Positions 59,391 through 64,000 of a DNA stretch of 64,000 nt are shown one piece after another. The position numbers were made by a program, and so were the translations under genes. Where the stretch lies: assembly GCF_000237825.1 (NCBI RefSeq), contig NZ_CM001377.1, positions 620,001 to 684,000 of the forward strand, written 5' to 3'. This stretch comes from Thermanaerovibrio velox DSM 12556. GTDB taxonomy: Bacteria > Synergistota > Synergistia > Synergistales > Synergistaceae. Within the stretch, counting starts at the first letter, position 1. Each line of letters starts with the position of its first letter. The notes below the pieces were generated by a model that saw only the letters and a program-made list of their open reading frames with translations, was not told where the DNA came from and searched no databases.

Positions 59391-60851
59391 TTGAAGACGC
59401 AAGACGAGCTCATGGGACCTTCTTCCCGCGTTCCCGCCATGCCGATGTTCATATCTGCTTTCCTGGGTGCCCTCATGGGGAGGTCTTCTATGCCTGGGTA
59501 CCTTGTGGTTCTGGCGTCGTCCATGGCGGGGATCGGCTGGCTCTTGATCTCCCTTGCTGCGACGGGTTTCCCCAAGGGATCAAGGGGTGTGGCTTTGGGG
59601 TGTGCCTTCCTATCCATTGTGGGGGTTATGAGGTGCCAGCATGCGGTATCTTACAGGTTGGAGCCTCAGCGTATCTCATGCGTTGGGGAGGTCACCATGG
59701 AAAGGACGTGGGGCTCAGGGCAGAAGGGCATCGTAAGCTCCCCCTTGGGGTCGTTGGTGGTGTCCCCTGCTGTGCCCATTGAGGAGGGGCAAGAGGTAAG
59801 GCTGGAGGGTATGTCGGGGCCTTTTGATGAGGTTAGTCCCAGGACCGCTGATGGTTTTGACGAGGAGGCTTATTGGAGGTCCAAGGGGGCGGTGGGGGTT
59901 TTTAAGGGGCATGTGAGCCCCGCGGGGCCTTCCTCCGGCATCGTGGGGAGCTTCCTCAGGCTAAGGTTGGCGTTGAAAAGGCGTGCGATGTTGGGACTGC
60001 CACCCCTTTCTAGGGGTTACCTTTTGGCGTCCTGGTTTGGTGTCAAGGACCCGGAGCTGGTGGAAGATCATCGCAGGTGGGGGACGAGTCACATACTTGC
60101 GGTATCAGGGTTCCACGTGGCCCTTCTTTTAGGTGGGCTTTGGTTTGTTTTTAAGCCTCGCAGGTCAGGGCTTTTGTTGGGTTCTTTGGCCTTGTGGGTG
60201 TACGTGTTGATGGCCGGTTGTCCCCCGAGCGCGGTGAGGGCCGCCTGTATGGCCCAGTTAGGGATGCTGGGTTTCCTTTTAGGCAGAGGGGTAAGGGGCA
60301 TGAACCTCCTTTTTTCCGGTGGTTGGTTGATGTTGATGTTCAACCCCTGGATGGCCTTTGACGTTGGGTTCAGGCTGTCGGTGTTAAGCGTGGCGGTCTT
60401 GCTGGGAGTAGGGGGTGCTGTGAGGGGGGCCTGGTATCCCATGGTTAGCCTTGCGGTTTGGCTTGCCACGTACCCCTTGGCGGCATCCACGTTCGGCGCG
60501 GTTCCCGTGGTTGGGATACTTTCAAACTTGGTGGCCTTGCCGTTCTTTTCCATTTACCTCGCCGCGGTGTTCATCCTTGGTGTCCCCTCCATGCTTTTTA
60601 ACCTTGGGGAGGTCCTTATGTTGCCCTTGGAGTTTGTGGGCGAACTTTTTGCTTCGTTTATGGACTCGCTGTGTCGGTTTATCCCCGGCTGGGTTCCTTA
60701 TGTTCCGTTTTTGGCCGCGGTTTCCGTCACGGTCATGTCTTCCTCGGTCCTTTGGGGCTGCGGGTTCCGGGGGGTGCACTTGGTAATTGGATTTCTTGCG
60801 TGGGTTGGCCTTTGGAGCCTTTGCTTTTTATCCGTTGGATTTGGGCTTTAG
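59391..60851 (+). CDS. comEC: DNA-uptake channel ComEC/Rec2, without nuclease domain
   Basis: Polytopic membrane protein for DNA passage. 486 residues with about ten hydrophobic segments. The competence domain is visible (WGTSHILAVSGFHVALLLGG, CPPSAVRAACMAQLGML, NPWMAFDVGFRLSVLSVAVL). The C-terminal metallo-beta-lactamase-like domain of full-length ComEC (~750 residues) is missing, and the N-terminal OB-like part is short. Starts 4 bases after comEA with a TTG. The frame shows no break, so it may be a natural short form. Confidence 0.88.
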   Translation: MKTQDELMGPSSRVPAMPMFISAFLGALMGRSSMPGYLVVLASSMAGIGWLLISLAATGFPKGSRGVALGCAFLSIVGVMRCQHAVSYRLEPQRISCVGEVTMERTWGSGQKGIVSSPLGSLVVSPAVPIEEGQEVRLEGMSGPFDEVSPRTADGFDEEAYWRSKGAVGVFKGHVSPAGPSSGIVGSFLRLRLALKRRAMLGLPPLSRGYLLASWFGVKDPELVEDHRRWGTSHILAVSGFHVALLLGGLWFVFKPRRSGLLLGSLALWVYVLMAGCPPSAVRAACMAQLGMLGFLLGRGVRGMNLLFSGGWLMLMFNPWMAFDVGFRLSVLSVAVLLGVGGAVRGAWYPMVSLAVWLATYPLAASTFGAVPVVGILSNLVALPFFSIYLAAVFILGVPSMLFNLGEVLMLPLEFVGELFASFMDSLCRFIPGWVPYVPFLAAVSVTVMSSSVLWGCGFRGVHLVIGFLAWVGLWSLCFLSVGFGL

Positions 60852-60936
60852 ATGGGGGATAATCGGCCTTTAGGGTGTCTTGTTCTCATAAGGTAGTTCT
60901 CATCCCATTGAAGTTGACCGTAAGGGGTTGGTGATT

Positions 60937-61698
60937 TTGCTTCTTGTGGTGGACATAGGTAACACGAACACGGTCATAGGGGCCTACGAGGGTGATGACC
61001 TTTCTGGCCATTGGAGGATAATGTCCGACAGGAGGACCTCCGATGAGCTTGGCCTGATGCTCCTTAACCTGTTGGGTTTAAGCGGATCCAGGGGGTCGGT
61101 GGAAGGGGCTGTGGTGTCCAGCGTGGTGCCCAGCCTTGATGAGGTTTGGAGCGATGCCTTGAGCAGATATCTGTCCGTGCGACCCATTTTCGTAAGCCCT
61201 CAGCTTGAACTTGGCATTGGGGTGGCTTACGGGAATCCTCAGGAGGTCGGGGCGGATCGATTGGTCAACGCCGTAGCCGGGGTGGCCCTTTATGGGAAGC
61301 CTTTAGCTTTGGTGGATCTGGGTACCGCCATAACTCTTGATGTGGTGGATGGGCGGGGTACCTACCTTGGGGGAGCCATAGCCCCGGGGATGGTGCTAAG
61401 CATGGAGACCCTTTTCTCCAGGACCGCAAAGCTTCCCCAGGTAAGCCTTGAGGCCCCCAGGAGCGTCATAGGCAGGTCCACCATGGAGTCCATAAGGTCC
61501 GGAATAATCTACGGCTATGCGGGAATGATAGATGCCCTTGTGGAGCGGGTCTTTGCGGAGCTTGGGGAGTCCTTCCCGGTGGTTGCCACCGGCGGTCACG
61601 CCAAGGTCTTGGCGGAGCACTCGAAGTTCAAGGTGATCGTGGACCCGTGGCTCACCCTTAAGGGGCTCAAGATGATATACGAGAAGAACCGTCCATGA
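60937..61698 (+). CDS. coaX: Type III pantothenate kinase
   Basis: First step of coenzyme A synthesis. 253 residues. LLVVDIGNTNTVIGAYEGD (phosphate-binding), GADRLVNAVAG and ALVDLGTAITLDVVD are the CoaX signatures. TTG 60937 gives the usual M-L-L-V-V-D start 9 bases after AAGGGG; TTG 60928 and GTG 60931 lie on or near that site. Type III enzymes need a monovalent cation and are not inhibited by CoA in known cases. Overlaps dus by 4 bases. Confidence 0.94.
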   Translation: MLLVVDIGNTNTVIGAYEGDDLSGHWRIMSDRRTSDELGLMLLNLLGLSGSRGSVEGAVVSSVVPSLDEVWSDALSRYLSVRPIFVSPQLELGIGVAYGNPQEVGADRLVNAVAGVALYGKPLALVDLGTAITLDVVDGRGTYLGGAIAPGMVLSMETLFSRTAKLPQVSLEAPRSVIGRSTMESIRSGIIYGYAGMIDALVERVFAELGESFPVVATGGHAKVLAEHSKFKVIVDPWLTLKGLKMIYEKNRP

Positions 61699-62657
61699 GC
61701 GGTTGGGCTTATCCGTCGTCCATAGGCGGTTTGTTGGTGGATGGTCCCCTGTGGCTGGCGCCTATGGCGGGCATTACGACCCCTTCGGTCCGCCTGTTCC
61801 AGAGGAGGCTGGGGGTATCCCTGGTTCACACCGAGATGGTGAGCGCCTTTGGCCTGATGTATGGTGGGAGGAAGAGCGCGGAGATACTGGTGCCCGCGGA
61901 GGGGGAGGAACCCATCGTGCCCCAGCTGTTTGGACCTCATGGGGATTGTCTCCTAGCCGGTGCGAGGATAGCCTTGGAGGCCTATCCGTTTAAGGTCTTG
62001 GAGGTTAACATGGCCTGTCCCATGCCCAAGGTTACGAAAAAGGGGGCAGGGGCTGCGATGATGGATAGGCCTTTGGAGGCCTTCAGAGCCGTTCGGCTGC
62101 TCAAGGGGCTTGGGCTTCCCGTGTGGGTAAAGTGCAGGGTCATGCCCGGGGGTTTTGCGGATACCGCAAGGTTTTGCGGTGGACTGCTGGACGCCGGGGC
62201 GGACCTTTTGATGGTGCACGGAAGAACCGCTTCGCAGCGGTACGAGGGGAAGGCCGACGTTGAGCAGGTGATCGGGCTTGCGAGGAGCTTTCCTGGTCTT
62301 GTGGTGGGGTCCGGTGATGTGTTCTCCGCCAGCGATGTGCTGCGCTATCTTGAGGGGGGATGCCCCGCGGTGCTTCTGGCCCGGGGTTTTCTCAGGGATC
62401 CGCTTCTTGCATGGCGTTGTTCAACGGAGTTGGGTTTGAACTCCAGTTACCCTGCGGTGAGCCCCGTGGAGGCCCTTGTGGAGCTTGGGGACATGCTGTT
62501 CGTCCGTGAGGGGGAGAGGACGTGTCTTCTGCTCGTTAAGCGCATGGCCGCGTCTGCCCTCCGGGGACATCCCGGTGATGCGGAGAGAAGAAACCGCATG
62601 ATGGGGATTAAGAGCTGGATTGAACTTAAGGGTTTCATTGCGGGGTTGGAAATTTAA
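61695..62657 (+). CDS. dus: tRNA-dihydrouridine synthase
   Basis: FMN enzyme that reduces uridine in tRNA D-loops. 320 residues. LAPMAGITTPSVRLF, the NMACPMPKVTKKGAGAAM loop with the catalytic cysteine, VKCRVM, MVHGRTASQRYEG and GSGDVFSASD are typical of the TIM-barrel Dus fold. Closest named subclass cannot be fixed from motifs. Fourth tRNA-modification gene in this 12-kb stretch. Confidence 0.93.
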   Translation: MSGWAYPSSIGGLLVDGPLWLAPMAGITTPSVRLFQRRLGVSLVHTEMVSAFGLMYGGRKSAEILVPAEGEEPIVPQLFGPHGDCLLAGARIALEAYPFKVLEVNMACPMPKVTKKGAGAAMMDRPLEAFRAVRLLKGLGLPVWVKCRVMPGGFADTARFCGGLLDAGADLLMVHGRTASQRYEGKADVEQVIGLARSFPGLVVGSGDVFSASDVLRYLEGGCPAVLLARGFLRDPLLAWRCSTELGLNSSYPAVSPVEALVELGDMLFVREGERTCLLLVKRMAASALRGHPGDAERRNRMMGIKSWIELKGFIAGLEI

Positions 62658-62690
62658 CTAAGGTTTTCTGGGTTTGGCTTTGGTAAATTT

Positions 62691-62731
62691 GATAGAATCG
62701 ATGCGGAAAAGCGTAAATACGCCTGCCGCAT
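62691..62731 (+). promoter_or_regulatory. Extended -10 promoter and structured lysS leader
   Basis: TGATAGAAT (-10 at 62693-62698, TG-extended, no good -35) is followed by GATGCGG (62700-62706) pairing with CCGCATC (62725-62731), with GCGTAAATACGC (62711-62722) forming a second hairpin inside. This lies 57 bases before the lysS ATG. It is not a T-box: no specifier stem or antiterminator seen. Confidence 0.45.
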
Positions 62732-62788
62732 CTGATTGGTGATTTGAGCTGCGGTGAGGCGAAGATGATGTTAAGGGAGGACTAAGAT

Positions 62789-64000
62789 ATGAGTGATGGG
62801 AACGAGCGAAACCAGGCTCAGGGGTGCATGCCCGAGGAGGAGATATTTCGTCAGAGGAAGGAGAAGCTCTTTCGACTTAGGCAGGAAGAGGGGTATGACC
62901 CTTTTGCGATCGACAAGTTTGACCGCCGGCATTCGGTGGCTTGGGTAAGGGGGAAGTATGAATCGCTTAGCCAGGATGAGGAGGGCGATGAGGAGCTTTC
63001 CCTGGCGGGTCGTGTGATGACCTTAAGACGGCATGGGAAGGCTTCCTTTGCCACCATGGAGGAGGACACCGGCAGGATTCAGCTTTACTTCCAGCTGGAC
63101 AACATGGGGGAGGATGCCTACGGGTTCTTCAAGAAGTGGGTGGACACCGGTGACATCCTGGGAGTTAAGGGCACCCCCTTCAGGACCCAGAGGGGTGAGC
63201 TGTCCATCAAGGTCAGGGAGTTCAAACTTCTTAGCAAGGCCCTAAGGCCCCTTCCCGAGAAGTGGCATGGTCTTAAGGACCAGGAGGTGCGCTACAGGCA
63301 GCGTTACTTGGACCTCATGGTGAACCCGGAGGTTAGGGAGACCTTCCGCAGGAGGACCAGGATAATCCAGACCGTGAGGAGGGTCTTGGATTCCCACGGC
63401 ACCTTGGAGGTCACGACCCCGATATTGTCCACCCTTGCCGGGGGGGCCAACGCGAGGCCCTTCGTAACCTTCCATAACGCTTTGGGCATACCCATGTACC
63501 TCAGGATAGCCACGGAGCTTTACCTCAAGAGGCTTGTGGTGGGGATGTTCGACCGGGTTTACGAGATAGGTCCCAACTTCAGGAACGAGGGGATAGACCT
63601 TAAGCACAACCCGGAGTTTACCGCCATGGAGGTTTACTGGGCTTACGCCAACAACGAGGACATGATGAACCTCTGTGAGGAGATATTGGTGGCCTGTGCG
63701 GATGAGATGGGCTCGAGGGTGTTCACCTATCAGGGGCGTGAGATCTCCTTTGAACCACCGTTCCGCAGGGCCACTATGATGGATCTGGTTAAGGAGCATA
63801 CCGGGATAGACTTCTCCACCATAAGCGATGAAGAGGCCAGGAGGATAGCCTTGGAGAGGCATGTGGTGGACGAGCTAAAGGGCTACGAGACCAGGTATCA
63901 CCTCCTGCCCGAGTTCTTCGACGCCTACGTGGAGGACAAGCTGATCCAGCCCACGTTCGTTATAGGGCATCCCACGGTTATATCCCCTCTTGCGAAGCGT
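62789..64000 (+). CDS. lysS: Lysyl-tRNA synthetase, class II, 3'-truncated
   Basis: Charges tRNA-Lys. 404 codons present, cut by the window end in frame. OB-fold anticodon-binding domain (about residues 60-150, LSLAGRVMTLRRHGKASFAT), then the catalytic core with RYRQRYLDLMVNP, LYLKRLVVGMFDRVYEIGPN and motif 2 FRNEGIDLKHNPEFTAMEVY. AAGGGAGGACTAAG precedes the ATG. Motif 3 is beyond the window. Confidence 0.96.
   Translation, partial: MSDGNERNQAQGCMPEEEIFRQRKEKLFRLRQEEGYDPFAIDKFDRRHSVAWVRGKYESLSQDEEGDEELSLAGRVMTLRRHGKASFATMEEDTGRIQLYFQLDNMGEDAYGFFKKWVDTGDILGVKGTPFRTQRGELSIKVREFKLLSKALRPLPEKWHGLKDQEVRYRQRYLDLMVNPEVRETFRRRTRIIQTVRRVLDSHGTLEVTTPILSTLAGGANARPFVTFHNALGIPMYLRIATELYLKRLVVGMFDRVYEIGPNFRNEGIDLKHNPEFTAMEVYWAYANNEDMMNLCEEILVACADEMGSRVFTYQGREISFEPPFRRATMMDLVKEHTGIDFSTISDEEARRIALERHVVDELKGYETRYHLLPEFFDAYVEDKLIQPTFVIGHPTVISPLAKR

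Overview
The window looks like the chromosome of a GC-rich, flagellated, amino-acid-fermenting anaerobe of the phylum Synergistota, most like Thermanaerovibrio. This is inferred from gene content, not from a database search. The main clues are a selenocysteine-containing glycine reductase operon, a lysine 6-aminotransferase, split transketolase, type III pantothenate kinase, and flagellar L- and P-ring genes (a two-membrane envelope) sitting in the mbl-rod gene order known from Bacillus. Ile is often ATA and Arg often AGG. Nearly all genes are on the + strand.

Layout. 1-8210: 3' part of rpoB, then rpoC with a large C-terminal insertion. 8270-31457: one long translation block: an L7Ae-like protein, rpsL-rpsG-fusA-tuf, the full S10/spc/alpha ribosomal clusters with secY, adk, map, a KOW protein, infA, rpmJ and rpoA, then an ECF transporter energising module (ecfA1-ecfA2-ecfT) and truA. 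31565-37737: mbl/mreB and the flagellar rod and ring genes flgF-flgG-flgA-flgH-flgI-flgJ, with a YkgJ-type cysteine cluster protein. 37961-50712: amino-acid catabolism: lysine aminotransferase, a glycine riboswitch, grdX-trxA-grdE-grdA-grdB-grdC-grdD, an alanine/glycine:cation symporter, alanine racemase and alanine dehydrogenase. 50846-64000: split transketolase, tRNA modification genes (trmI, queH, miaB, dus), an orphan PurM/AIR-synthase-like protein, an M24 peptidase, rubredoxin, comEA and a short comEC, coaX, and the 5' part of lysS.

How the catabolic genes fit together. The symporter can bring in alanine or glycine. Racemase and alanine dehydrogenase turn either alanine isomer into pyruvate, ammonia and NADH. 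Glycine reductase is the electron sink: thioredoxin reduces selenoprotein A, glycine is bound by the pyruvoyl/selenocysteine component B, and component C releases acetyl phosphate. The glycine riboswitch lies just upstream. This is a Stickland-type pairing encoded in about 13 kb.

Sequence quality or biology. Five genes need single-base frame changes to give normal products (rpoC, ecfT, lat, grdX twice, and the PurM-like gene), mostly in or next to G or C runs. Because rpoC and truA/ecfT are normally essential or conserved, assembly errors are the simplest explanation, though slippage cannot be excluded from sequence alone. No rRNA, tRNA, CRISPR array, insertion sequence or prophage was recognised.
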